Source of the DNA: Siderastrea siderea
Taxonomy: Eukaryota; Cnidaria; Anthozoa; Scleractinia; Rhizangiidae
Assembly (NCBI GenBank): GCA_964030785.1
Contig: OZ034967.1
Coordinates: forward strand, 68,501,913-68,565,912
Length of the DNA: 64,000 nucleotides
Reading direction: 5' to 3'
Part shown: positions 21,348-32,176 of the stretch, one piece after another
How the letters are laid out: every line of letters starts with the position of its first letter
How positions within the stretch are numbered: position 1 is the first letter of the stretch
The notes under the pieces: generated by a model
The model's database searches: none
Seen by the model: only the letters and a program-made list of their open reading frames with translations
What the model was told of the DNA's origin: nothing
Translations under genes and position numbers: made by a program

Positions 21348-21805
21348 GAAATGTTACATCTCTATTGAACATTAAGGAATCTGTTGAAGGACCGAAGGAA
21401 CTCAAAGGAATACTCAGGAAAACCCTACTCCTTATTGTAAAACAAAAGTAGAACAATAAAAAAGTATTTATTCATTTTGGGTTGTTTTCACTCCAAAGGA
21501 CTACCCCCGTTGCTCGAATTGGACTTTGGACTTTGAGCCCGCGTTTTCTCAGTGGTTTTACTTCCCCTTGAGCCCACGATCCTTTTTTCCACCTGGTCAG
21601 CGGTTTCCCCTTCCAAATCACGTGATTTCCGGTTGTATGAGCCCGCGATCTCTTTTTTCCTTACTGGTCAGCGGTTTCCCCCTCTTAAAAACACGTGACT
21701 TCCGGTTCCGGTCATGACGTCATCCTTACATCAAAACGAGGCTCAATTCCCCATACGGTCCCCCTTTACTACTGCCTGAACTGGAGTAGCATCCAGTTCA
21801 GGAAA
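21348..21805. repeat. Right flank of element: poly(A), direct repeats and palindromes
   Basis: AATAAAAAA at about 21453-21461 ends the polymerase transcript. Two imperfect 65-70 bp direct repeats follow (about 21558-21634 and 21638-21710), each beginning GAGCCCRCGATC and containing TGGTCAGCGGTTTCCCC and an ACGTGAYTTCCGG; the first includes a 14-bp palindrome AAATCACGTGATTT. A TGACGTCA site lies at 21715-21722, and a 10-bp inverted repeat, CCTGAACTGG/CCAGTTCAGG, at 21775-21802. This is probably the internal part of the right terminal region, but no TIR can be confirmed without the left end. Confidence 0.5.
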
Positions 21806-22580
21806 GTTACACTTCCTTTTAAGATTCTTTAAGTCGTAGAAACCTTCGATAAACCCGATATTGCATTTTTGTGGGTCTCCTGTACGTGCTTTACTAGAAA
21901 AGGGATGGGCAATCATGCTTGAGACAATCAGATTGGCGCATCCGCAGCAGTCCTTGGTAAATGTCTGCTTATAGGATGTCTTTTTTTTTCTTTGTAAATG
22001 ACAGTTTTTAAAAAAGTTTTGACTGCTTTAAAGCATGAAAAGAACTTAACTTTGTCTAATACCGAATTTCACGTCCATGTATGGCCCTAAATTGCGACTG
22101 TGTTGATATGTGACATAAAAGAGAACCGTTACATTGGTGCCTCAATCGCATTACGAAGCTGTTGCAAGTTGTAATTAACGGTAATGCGGCCCGATTTCAT
22201 CTGAGTAAAACGGTGCAGTAAAATTCGAAGTTTTACCCTGCCTCCAACCAACTGAAAAGTCATCTCTCAGTTTATGGGAACCTAGAGCTTATTCTTCCCT
22301 TCTAGACTAGCCTGCTTCAGGCTCCGAGATAGTGGGGAAAGCGCGGGCTGGGGAGAGACGAGGCCCCTTTTCCCCAGATCCCGCGCGTCTTATTTTCGCG
22401 TTATCTTTCCAATTTTCTTGCCGTCCTTACTATCTGAAAGCCTGAAACAGGCTACTTCTCGGCTAAGTTTTATCACAATGCTGAGGCACCACCAAGATAT
22501 GAACGCAACTTTGGATTTCATAAATCTTATTCTGGCAGTTATCACTCCTTAACGATTTCTGTTTTCCCTAAATAGCAGAC
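21806..22580. other. Host flank and chitinase upstream region
   Basis: No gene seen. AT-rich sequence upstream of the chitinase first exon, containing one small inverted-repeat element (listed separately). No clear TATA box could be chosen. Confidence 0.5.
22308..22454. mobile_element. Small inverted-repeat element (TAGCCTG...CAGGCTA family)
   Basis: Termini TAGCCTGCTTCAGGCT and AGCCTGAAACAGGCTA form imperfect inverted repeats continuing about 25 bp inward. The same TAGCCTG/CAGGCTA ends occur at 28879-28970, 32086-32176 and 60194-60310. No target duplication is clear here. Confidence 0.5.
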
Positions 22581-24244
22581 ATGTCCACAATAAGCGGAAT
22601 CTTCTTGCTGATTGCACTCTACAGCATTGGAAATGGTAAGGAACCAGCCTACCCATTTGAATTAAGGCGAAATGTAGAATTAAAAAAAAGTATGAACTTT
22701 TGACGTACGTGTACTTCGAACTGACTCTCTCTTTCGTAAAGCTAGCTTACTATAAATAAGCACTTCTGGTATCCTAAACATCGGCCAAATGTTTGGCATG
22801 GCTATGTCACTCGAGATTATTCAAACCTGTGGAGAGTAAAAACTGCAACTGTTCTTGTCAGAACAGCCCGCCCCGTCCCATCTCCTTCCTCCTTTATGTA
22901 CTTGTTTTAAAAACACTGTGTACAAAGTAGGTGAGCTTTGCTATGAACGTTAAAACTATATAAAACTAAAATGGTTCTTTTTCTGTGTGGGCTTTAAAAA
23001 GCTAAGGGATTTTTCTGTTTAATCTTTTAAATTTTATCTTGCAAAAATTTAAGTTTGTAACTTAGATAATACTGTTGTTGATGTTGTTTTCTTTACTTAA
23101 CAGCTTCTACAACAACGACAGGACGACAACTTATGGTTGGTTACTGGGGTCAAAATAGTACAGGCCCGTCGGTCGGTGATCCCAGTAAATACGAGAAACC
23201 GCTGAAGGAAGTATGCCAGACGACCAAATATGACATCCTTAACTTAGCATTCTTAAATATTTTCTGGGACTCTAGAAATGAAGGTAAAAGTAAACCAAGG
23301 CTGCCTTCTTGTATTTCTAAGCGAATTCTCAGGGAATATGCAACCAAATCTCAAAACAAGTTCCTGTTTAATAGCGAAGGATAACAGTGTGCAAAAATCA
23401 TGTTCTCAATTTTTTATCTTTTCGTTTACACCAAAGACAAGAGAATTGTTGGCTAATTCTTTTTGCTAATTGGATCGTTTAGAAACGTTCATTCATTCAT
23501 TCATTCATTCATTCATTCATTCATTCATTCATTTAATCTACTTCCTTAGTTAGTCTGCTTGAACTGTTTAGTCTCGTAGTAGGCCAAATATAACTCGTAA
23601 AACAGATTGTAAAAGTATGTGAAGCCTAAAATTGTACAACTTCAGTACACACCTACTGATGTTAAAGATATTGCACTAAACGTAAAGCAACATTTTCTTG
23701 AATATTGTTTTTGTTTTTGTTTTGTTTTTGTTTTGTTTTTTTTTTTCAATTTTTTATTTTTATTTTGGGGCGGTGATGGTGGGGTATGTACAGTTCAGTA
23801 ACAAAACGGGTTTTTTTTTTTGGTTTTGTTTTAGACTCACTTCCCGCCCTGAACTTTGCCCATCACTGCGATCAAAGCATTTCCGACAAAACTCCATCTC
23901 TTCTTCATTGTCCTAACATTGAAGAAGGAATAAAGGAGTGTCAGAACCTCGGTAAGAAAGTACTGCTCTCTATCGGAGGACCAACCGGTGATGGTACTCT
24001 TCCAAGTCCCTCCAAAGCAAAAGAGTTTGCCTGGACACTGCACAACTTATTTCTTGGCGGTGATAATCCAGGATACAAGAACCTAAGACCGTTCGGATCG
24101 TAAGTGGCGAGATTTATTGTTTTTCATTTCCGTACTCTGTACCGTGATAATCTCTATTGACCCCATCTTCTGCCTGGAAGCGTCATTGATTTTTAGGTCG
24201 GGTAGCAAAGTTTAAAGAAATGAGTTACAAATAAGCAAGGGGGT

Positions 24245-24280
<36 letters not shown>

Positions 24281-27200
24281 GACGTGAAACAAAAAATTTT
24301 GGATTTATCAACTGAGTTGATAAGGTAAATTGGCCACCGTAAAGAGATTGAAAGCTGACGTTTCGAGCGTTAGCCCTTCGTCAGAGCAAATCCATTGCTC
24401 TGACGAAGGGCTAACGCTCGAAACGTCAGCTTTCAATCTCTTTACGGTGGCCAATTTACCTTATCAACTCAGTTGATAAAACCAAAATTTTGAGTTACAA
24501 ATAAGCCTTCCCTTCAGTTCTTGGAGCATGAATAAAATAAGCTTGTACCCTCCCGATAGGCGTGAAACAGCTTTTGACCACTATTGTTGCTATTGTAACT
24601 CTAATGGCACAGTGGCTGTAATAGACAACTGTTGTTTAGTTCTTAAGCAAGAAGCGAACAGTTACTTTAACTTTGTTTTAGTTGTCGGCTTAAAGTTTAG
24701 GCCTTTGGTCTGGTGAAAGGTTAAGGATTCAACATGCACCATCGTACGGTTCATGTTCTTGCGTCTCAGGTAAATCTTCGACTAATTGTCGTCTTCAGTC
24801 AATTTGACAGGCTACTAGGGTCAAATCTTGAGTGACAGTGTTCTTTTATAGCTTTTGAATATTCTACCAGTGATACAACCATTTGAGGACGTTCGCGCTA
24901 GTTGTTTCTGCGCATCCTTACTGCGCACGCAATTCACCTCGCGATGTCATGCCACGCGCGCGCGCGCTGTTGAAGAAATGTAGAGATATATAGCGCTGGT
25001 AGGCATTTTAATATCCATGCACGGGTTAAACTCTCTTAAATGTTTGGTGACCCCAAATTTTCTATTGATAGATCACTTTCTTTGTCGATTATCTACGTTT
25101 TATTAAAAATTGAAGAAAATCTCTGTTGTAGAAGATTGATTTTTTTCCAACTTTTCTGCCCTCGCATCATCGAATTCCGCTATTAGTGTTCGCAAAAGCC
25201 CATCTTAAAGGTTGAGTTTAACTGAAAGGAAGACACCGCTTCAAATAATCAGTTACTTTACAGACCCACGTAGATAAAATTTGACCACGAAAGTGTGTTA
25301 CAGTGAATCATTTCATTATTTTTCAACTAACAACCACTGAGGCCATGTCGAGTTACGAGGACCGATTTGTCAAAATTGCGGTAGTTTTCCTCGCACTTTG
25401 TTTCGAAACCGAAGTCGGTGAACCTCGAATTGTTTGCATTTCTGACAAAGGTGACTCATTATCTAGATCTGATTGTAGCAAAAGTATGAAAAAAATCTGT
25501 GTTGTGGACGTTTTTCGCGAGAACGTCCTAAACTGACTGATAATGGGCAGTACTTCCCTGTACTCTTGTTTACTTTGCTGTACACTTCTGTGGTTTAATG
25601 TGTGGATGAAATTCTAAGTGCGACTATTCAAATGAAAGCTATTTGCTGGTACTTGTTTGGCGTTCCAGATTGCTTTTAATATTTTGGTTTTTAATTTGCT
25701 TCCCTCTGTTTTTATAACAGGGCAGTTTTGGACGGCATTGACCTAGACATTGAAGGCGGAAGAGGTGAACACTATCCTTATCTCATAAGAGAACTACGCA
25801 TGCTTATGGATCAGAAAGGCGACAAACGCTACTTGATCACAGCCGCTCCCCAGTGCCCATACCCTGACCACTTCTTGGAGCTGGAGAAGACTGGGCTTGG
25901 TAATAACAGTAACGATTACCGTCTTGAGATAAATTTTAAAAAAAGCCTTAATCTGGTTTAATTATTTTTCCCTTACAGTTAAATTTAAATCATGTATCAA
26001 ATCAATGTCATCGATGTCATCGTTCCTGTTGAGGGGAATTTTGAAAATTTTTATCTCTTAAGATTGTAAAAAGCGCCCTACTACGCCAATTTCCACTTGT
26101 GGGGAAGATCGTGTAGGGTTCTTCGAACACCGGGGCAGTGAAGGGCATCAGCAGCAAGCACAGACGTCAGCGCTCGCAGAACATCCCAGAACATTTCGTT
26201 CAGGCCATTCCATCTCAAGTTTTGAGTGTGAATGTCTGAAAATGGGGATGGGTCTTTTAAGACCTAGTCTGAAATATCCATACCCATTGTTGGACATTCA
26301 GACCAAAAAGGGTTAAAATCTATATTCATTTTCCGACCGAAACAGCTCTAAAACCATACATACACCTTGGGACGGCACATACCTTTATAACTCATACAAG
26401 GGTTTACACCGCCAGGGGGGTTTAACAACGTAGCGTCCATTAAATAAATTCTTTTTTTTTTTTTTGTACTCAGCTCTAACGGAAGCAGCAAAGCATGTTG
26501 ACTACCTCTTCGTTCAGTTTTACAACAATTACTGTCACACTGGAGACCTCAAATCGTTCAGTGATGCACTGGAGGAGTGGTTGAGTTTCTCAAACAGTGG
26601 ACCACTGATATTCTTAGGATTGCCAGCCCACCCTAGCGCCTCAAGCAACGCAGTGTACTACAGATCACCAAGCGAATTGAAAGTCATTTACGAGGTACAT
26701 ATATAAGTTGTGTTATACCATGCAACGTTATTTGACACCACGTGACTGTTAATTGTTGTTAGCTTGCAATGCCGACTACACGTGTGCGGTTTAAAATGCA
26801 ATTTATATGGAGCAAAATCCAGAATAATCATAACTTCTTTCACTGATTACGGTGCATTTCTATGATTCGTTTGAAAAGCTCACCTAATTTTGTGGGTCAT
26901 AACAAAATCCCCTACCTTGTTATGCGCTACAAGGTACATGGTTCTAACCTTTGAGACCCTCAGTAGACGAAATCCTTAAGGGCCTCCACAGACTAGACAT
27001 TTAGTTGTTGACAATAAATGTTATCGACAACTAAAAAACGCTGTGTGTGAGATTAGTTGTCGACCACTAAACGCTACGTTTTCGTTTCCCTTTTCGAAAA
27101 GGGAAACTGCTTAATTGTCGACAACTGTCCACAACTAAGTTTTCCAGTGTGGGGGAATGATTGGTTTAGTTGTTGACAACTATCGTTACTGCGTGGTCAC

Positions 27201-28239
27201 GTACTACGTTATGAGCATGCGTAGTGAAAGTTAGTTCCTAAGCCCTCCCTGGCCTGACTTAGATTTCGACAACTATAACACTCCAGTGTGTGAAATGGTT
27301 GCATCGGACAGAATTAGTTGTCGACAACATTCAGTTGTCGATAACATTTAGTTGTCGACAACTAAATGTCTAGTCTGTGGAGGCCCTAAGTGTGCTTATG
27401 TAATAAGATATTCATCACGTTCGTGAGTGTTTGTGAGTAGTAAACTGAGTAATACAATATCATAATTTCTTTGACTACAGAATTTGGAAAGCAAACGGGG
27501 CCTTGGTGGAATAATGTTATGGGATGTTTCTTGGGATCAAAACAACAAGGTTGATGGAAAGCAATACTCGGAGCATGTTTTCGACCTTTTGAAGGACACA
27601 CAAATAATGAGGACCACAACGCAGGCCCCAGCGCAAGGTGGAACCACAGCGCAAGCCCCTACTACAGGTAACCCAGGGAATTAATTCACGTGACCATTAA
27701 CTATGAGATCACGATTAAGTTACGTAAATTGAGAGAAGAAAGTTAGAAAGTGGTAACCCTTTGTTGCTGTTTCTTTCCAAATCGATCTCAAAATGGATTC
27801 CGTATAGGATGTATACTTAACTAAAATCACTTTTCTGAGTTATCCTCTCTTTTTCATCCAATTAATAACGAAGAACGCCCCTTTGCAACCGTTTCTAGAG
27901 CAACTCGCCTAAGCTTACGACATAACTCTCCTTTAGTTCCCTTTGTTAACCAATGTTGTCGTTGTCACACAATTATTTCTGCTTGGAAGAAACTGGCAGC
28001 GAGAGAGACTGGGTGTTATTTTAAAATACTTTTTCTCTTATTTTATTTTGTTTTATTTTGTTTTAGCGCCGTTTACCTGTGAAGACAAGTCAGATGGTGA
28101 TTATCCAAATCCAGCCGATTGCACCAAATATTACAGGTGCATGGGGGGTGTCAAGTACGAGTTAAGCTGTCCAAGTGGCCTGCTGTTCGATTCACAGCGC
28201 CGTATTTGCGATTGGCCAGAATATGTGCAGTGTGCATAG
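22581..28239 (+). CDS. GH18 class III (fungal/plant-type) chitinase with chitin-binding type-2 domain, 419 aa, 7 exons
   Basis: Exons: 22581-22635, 23104-23283, 23835-24099, 25721-25899, 26474-26694, 27481-27667, 28067-28239. All introns are GT-AG and the joined length is 1260 bases, so the frame closes exactly. Exon 1 is a signal peptide. The catalytic domain opens with Val-Gly-Tyr-Trp-Gly-Gln-Asn and has Val-Leu-Leu-Ser-Ile-Gly-Gly, the GH18 motif D171-G-I-D174-L-D176-I-E178 intact, Ala-Ala-Pro-Gln-Cys-Pro-Tyr-Pro, Val-Gln-Phe-Tyr-Asn-Asn and Trp-Asp-Val-Ser-Trp-Asp. This is the hevamine/CTS1-like class rather than the usual animal GH18 type. A Thr/Pro/Gln linker leads to a six-cysteine peritrophin-like chitin-binding domain. 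It is secreted and hydrolyses chitin, for digestion or defence. Confidence 0.92.
23487..23533. repeat. (ATTC)n microsatellite in intron 2
   Basis: About twelve uninterrupted ATTC units. Confidence 0.9.
24237..24490 (+). mobile_element. Penelope-like-derived insertion, 16-bp target duplication
   Basis: Flanked by an exact 16-bp direct repeat, TGAGTTACAAATAAGC (24221-24236 and 24491-24506). Its right two thirds is a near-perfect inverted repeat, arms 24304-24389 and 24395-24480 around a 5-base loop. Each arm contains the sequence CTGACGA ... CGAAAC ... GTC typical of Penelope-like element ends. It lies in intron 3 of the chitinase. Confidence 0.65.
24394..24437 (+). ncRNA. Hammerhead-ribozyme-like motif
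   Basis: Reads CTGACGA, a short GGGC/GCTC stem, then GAAAC and GTC, with the bases before and after pairing (GCT with AGC, then ATTG with CAAT across a TTT bulge) as stem I of a type I hammerhead. There is one extra A between the core CTGANGA and stem II, and stem III would be only two pairs, so activity is unproven. The mirror copy lies on the minus strand in the other arm. Confidence 0.4.
26980..27386. mobile_element. PIF/Harbinger-like MITE in chitinase intron 5
   Basis: Termini GGGCCTCCACAGACTAGACA and its inverse, flanked by a TAA duplication (26977-26979, 27387-27389). The interior has several GTTGTCGACAAC palindromes. TIR style and 3-bp target duplication fit PIF/Harbinger. Confidence 0.7.
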
Positions 28240-28413
28240 TCAAACATGTGCACTGAAGGCGCGCGGTGATAAAATGATCTCGAGCAGTGAGTTGAAACAA
28301 TGGGGCTTCCTACATAGTATACAGTTGGTGATAAAATACTTAGCACGTACTTGTTGGTAATGTTGTTGTTTTGTCTGTATCATTAATGCCCTTTTTGCCT
28401 GTAGAAAAGTTTG

Positions 28414-28419
28414 ATTAAA
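28414..28419 (+). terminator. Possible poly(A) signal of chitinase gene
   Basis: ATTAAA 175 bases after the stop codon. Confidence 0.4.
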
Positions 28420-28597
28420 GATGCACTAAAAAGCTCAAGGAACGCCTTTTTAATGAAAAAGTAAAACCTGCTTTTCTGCACGGCTTTTCCAATGGATAGA
28501 CTTAGCCAAGCCTAAAAGCGGAGCTCCACATTTTTTTTCCGCTGGCAGTTATTAATTTCTGAAAATACTCTCATTGAAGTCGTTAATTGAATGGTGG

Positions 28598-28599
28598 AA

Positions 28600-28638
<39 letters not shown>

Positions 28639-28659
28639 ATGAGCAAATAAATAAATAAA
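28598..28659. repeat. (AAAT)n microsatellite
   Basis: About fifteen AAAT units with one interruption (GAGC). Confidence 0.9.
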
Positions 28660-28878
28660 GGCAAAAGTTATATTACCTTTTAATAACCGAACCCCGCATG
28701 GAGCTAAACTAATTACTTCAACTGAAACTTGCGTTAATTTTAATACTTATATGACTGTTTATCGATCGCAGCTCGATCGAGATAAACACACGGTCCTGGG
28801 AAAATCTGTTCGGACCGACGCAAAATGAAACCATGGTGGTGGACAGAAAAAAACAGAAGGCACTAGCTCTACTATATT

Positions 28879-28970
28879 TAGCCTGCGTGGCCAGGCGTTC
28901 TAGTGAACTGAGCTGACCGAGCGAAATAGGCCGCGGCTCAGTTCACTAGAACACCTGGCCACGCGGGCTA
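28879..28970. repeat. Inverted-repeat element inside copy A
   Basis: Arms of about 36 bases, TAGCCTGCGTGGCCAGGCG and its inverse, around a short loop; repeated at 32086-32176 in copy B. Confidence 0.65.
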
Positions 28971-30939
28971 GTCTTCCAAGGCCACTGTTTCCTGGGTACC
29001 ATAGTTTGTTTTTTTTCTCGCTAGCGCCGGAAACCGCGCAAGAAAAGAAAGCCCTTGGCACTCAAGGAAAGGCCACTGCAACGCCGCTCAAAAACTTTTA
29101 GACCCTGAGGTTTTGGGTGGTGGGGGTATGATAAGAGTGGTTCGCAAGCCCTGGAGACGAGTATAACGTAACATGAAGTAGACGTAACTGACGCACATCA
29201 CTGTCACGCAATAGAAACTTTCTTCTCTCTTTGTTGAATTTTTGTCATTGGGTTATATGATAAATGCAATTCATGTGACGAAAGATCTATCTGGTACCTT
29301 AGAGCAATTTAGATGAGACATGAAAGAACGAGAATCGCCTCTCGCTCCAGTGTGCGATTAGTGTTTTAGAACACTCATTTTAACCCTTTTAGAACACTCA
29401 TTTTAACCCTTTAAGCCCTTTAAGTGACGAAAATGAAATTTCCCTTTACATTATCACTACTTGTTCAGACAATCAAGTGATGAGAATAAAGAAAATGATC
29501 ACCAAGGATAAGATGTCTTGATATTTAGAAAATTCTCCTTACTAGTTCCATAAGAAATGTACGGAGAATAGTGTGGGAAATAGGCATTTTTATATCAGGG
29601 CTTAAAGGGTTAGGAGGCAGTGTATGGATTGTGTTAAACGTTTATATATACAAAGACATGGTTTGGGCCGCTTGTAAATCCGTTTATTTTATTTACATCT
29701 TACAGCTTGTCAAAATATTTTTAAAAGGCAAGGTTCCAATTCAGCTCGTTCGATATATACGTGAAAGTGAAAGCGTTCATGCAGTAGAGATCAGAAGTTA
29801 AGAAAGAACCTTATGCCGCCTAAAAACTCATGAGAAAAGTTGAATTTTGCTTTCAAAATCCACAATTAGGCAGGTGGAATGTGGCAAAGAAATTTGACGT
29901 TTACCAAAAAGTCTTCAAAAAAGAAAGTCCATAGCACACATTTTAGCTAATCGCAAATAGCGCTCTTCCCTCTTTTCCCACACACACGATTTACTTTGGT
30001 TTACTCTAAATGGACTATCTTAAAACCAAACAAAAATGAGGCCTTGGTCTAAACCAACTTTACCTTGAGCCCTGTTTGAATAATTGGCCCAATGATAATC
30101 TTTCCAATTTGCATTCTCCAACCCAATAGTAGCACAAAAACTTGCGTCGCAAAGTCATCGCGACCTTTCAGGGACTTAGCCAAGAGGGTCCTAGGATACC
30201 CGTGTCCCCCTTGAAAATGAAAAAAAATAGTAATAATGTTATAGAAAACCGGCTATCTCGCAAAAAAAAAGTCACGTTGTTTGGATTTATAAGTTCTGCA
30301 ACTGACTGCCGTACAAAATAATATGCTTTCAATTGTCAGTCATCCTACAGTATAAAAACTCTGGTGCTTACCATTGCTCATTAAGGACGGTGCCTCCTTT
30401 TGTCACTGCGCATACGTTTTGCGCATCTTGTGCCTGGTCCGAGATATTTTGATTTCTTAAGGAATTTGCCAACCAATACAGAAGTATTTTCGTGTGGTTA
30501 AAGACTATGTGGAAATTATGGTTGCTTAATTATCTCTGAAAAATGCGTGCACGTGGCTACCCACATTTTTCTTTTTAGCTTCCAACAGGTCTTGCTAAGA
30601 TCTGCCTTTCCCCTATAGTCTTAACCTTCACAACAATACCTCTGTATTAGGACCCACCCTCCCTAAAGACCGTACCCCCCACCCCCCAATGAGAAAATCC
30701 TGCCCACGCCCCAGCCTTTCGCAGTTATGTTTTAGAGTGTCTGCATGATACTTGGGTGCCCTCTTACAGCTCTGAATTTGTTTACGTGATACCGGTCTAA
30801 ATCATATAGCGGGTACTAATCAAACCAGAGCGAGTGTTTTCAGCCCGCTCGTTGTACCGGATCGAGATTCTCTTCCCGGTACAATACTTTAAGTGCCAGT
30901 GGTATCATGTGAACGTGGTGAAGCTATTCGTTTTTTATT

Positions 30940-31229
30940 AGCCCGAGAAAACAGCCGACGTTTCGCGAGGTCGCCACTTGAGCCCTCACAAAACGACATC
31001 TGAGTAACGAGCGCAGAAATTCCATACTGATGGGGTGCACTACCCAGATCTTGGTAGCGCTTCTGATTGGTTGTGCTGCGAGGGAATTTTCCTTCAACCA
31101 ATCAGAGGCACTACTAAGATCTGGGTAGCGCACGTCATCAGTATGGAATTTCTGTGCCCGTTACTCAGACGTGGTTTTGCGAGGGCTCAAGTGGCGACCT
31201 CGCGAAATGTCGACTGTTTTCTCAGGCTA
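30940..31229. mobile_element. Foldback MITE with 10-bp target duplication (copy A)
   Basis: Long imperfect inverted repeats (about 140 bases) starting AGCCYGAGAAAACAG, flanked by GTTTTTTATT at 30930-30939 and 31230-31239. Mutator-like by duplication length. Contains ATTGG/CCAAT pairs near its centre. Confidence 0.7.
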
Positions 31230-31293
31230 GTTTTTTATTCGTTATAAGCCTGGTTCACACGTACGAAGCAAACGCAACAGCGAAGGGCAAACG

Positions 31294-31967
31294 TGTCGAA
31301 CCCGGCTTGTCGGCGTGAGACGCCAGTGACTAGTCCACTAGGCCATGGGCGTTTGACGTTATTTTACAAGTTAATTTTAATACTTATTTCTTTCTTCGTG
31401 ACAAGCTGCCTATCAGCATGAAAATGCTGGTGTTTTTCCTGGCAAAATGTGTTTGAAACGCCGTAAAAACAAAAAAGCACTAGCTCTGCTATATTTGGCG
31501 TCGAAACCGCTGCGAAAAGCTGCGAACTCAAGCGGTGTGCCGACCGAGTTTGAACAGAACCGACGAGGCAAATTTGAACTTTTGGCCTGAACTTTATCGC
31601 CTAATTTCTTTCGCCTAAGTTGAACTTTTCCCCTTCCACCAAAAAGACAACTAAGTGTTCTTTTGAACTTTTTTTTCCATTAACAAATTTGTTTTTGACT
31701 TTTGTTGTCTTTGCTTGTTTTGCTACAACGCGGGTCAACATGCGATTTCGCGCCAAAAACACACGGGATTCAGCACAGGGTTCTATCCAGTGTATGAAGT
31801 GTATTGGTAGCCCTCTGGTGCGGACGGACGGACGGACGTACGGACGTACGGTCACGTGACTATTACGTCACTACCAAAATTTTTTGGCTTCATAGGTTAC
31901 CAAATTTCTTTAGCAATGGAGCTCCGCTGACGCGTTATCGCGCTGGCTCAGCTATTAATGACTGTTT
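31294..31967. other. Spacer between duplication copies
   Basis: No gene recognised; includes a short GGAC-type repeat at about 31818-31850. Confidence 0.5.
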
Positions 31968-32085
31968 ATCGATCGCAGCTCGATCGAGATAAACACGCGG
32001 TCCTGGGAAAATCTGTTCGGACCGACGCAAACTGAAACCATGGTGGTGGACAGAAAAAAACAGAAGGCACTAGCTCTACTATATT

Positions 32086-32176
32086 TAGCCTGCGTGGCCA
32101 GGCGTTCTAGTGAACTGAGCTGACCGAGCGAAATAGGCCGAGGCTCAGTTCACTAGAGCGCCTGCCCACGCGGCTA
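32086..32176. repeat. Inverted-repeat element inside copy B
   Basis: Counterpart of 28879-28970 with several substitutions in the right arm. Confidence 0.6.

Larger units (their letters stand above)
1..21805 (+). mobile_element. Polinton/Maverick (adintovirus-type) element, left end outside window
   Basis: A contiguous block of about 25 intronless, densely packed genes contains the set that defines Polintons: chromodomain integrase, protein-primed DNA polymerase B, adenain-like protease, FtsK/HerA-type packaging ATPase and a double-jelly-roll major capsid protein. The first gene is cut by the window edge, so the left terminal inverted repeat is not visible. The right limit is uncertain: it lies after the polymerase poly(A) signal (about 21455) and before the first chitinase exon (22581); I place it near a 10-bp inverted repeat at 21775-21802 only provisionally. 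With at least 21.3 kb present the element is on the large side for the group. All core reading frames are open, which suggests recent insertion. Confidence 0.93.
28751..31293. repeat. Direct duplication, copy A (2.5 kb)
   Basis: Matches 31968-34358 almost throughout in the same orientation, beginning ATGACTGTTTATCGATCGC and ending GCGAAG(G/C)GCAAACG. No protein-coding capacity is evident. It carries nested elements at 28879-28970 and 30940-31229. Copy A retains about 110 bases (about 30370-30475) missing from copy B. Confidence 0.85.

Noticed and set aside
22581..28239. Chitinase as cargo of the Polinton
   Set aside because: It has six spliceosomal introns carrying host repeats, while every Polinton gene is intronless, and it lies beyond the polymerase terminus.
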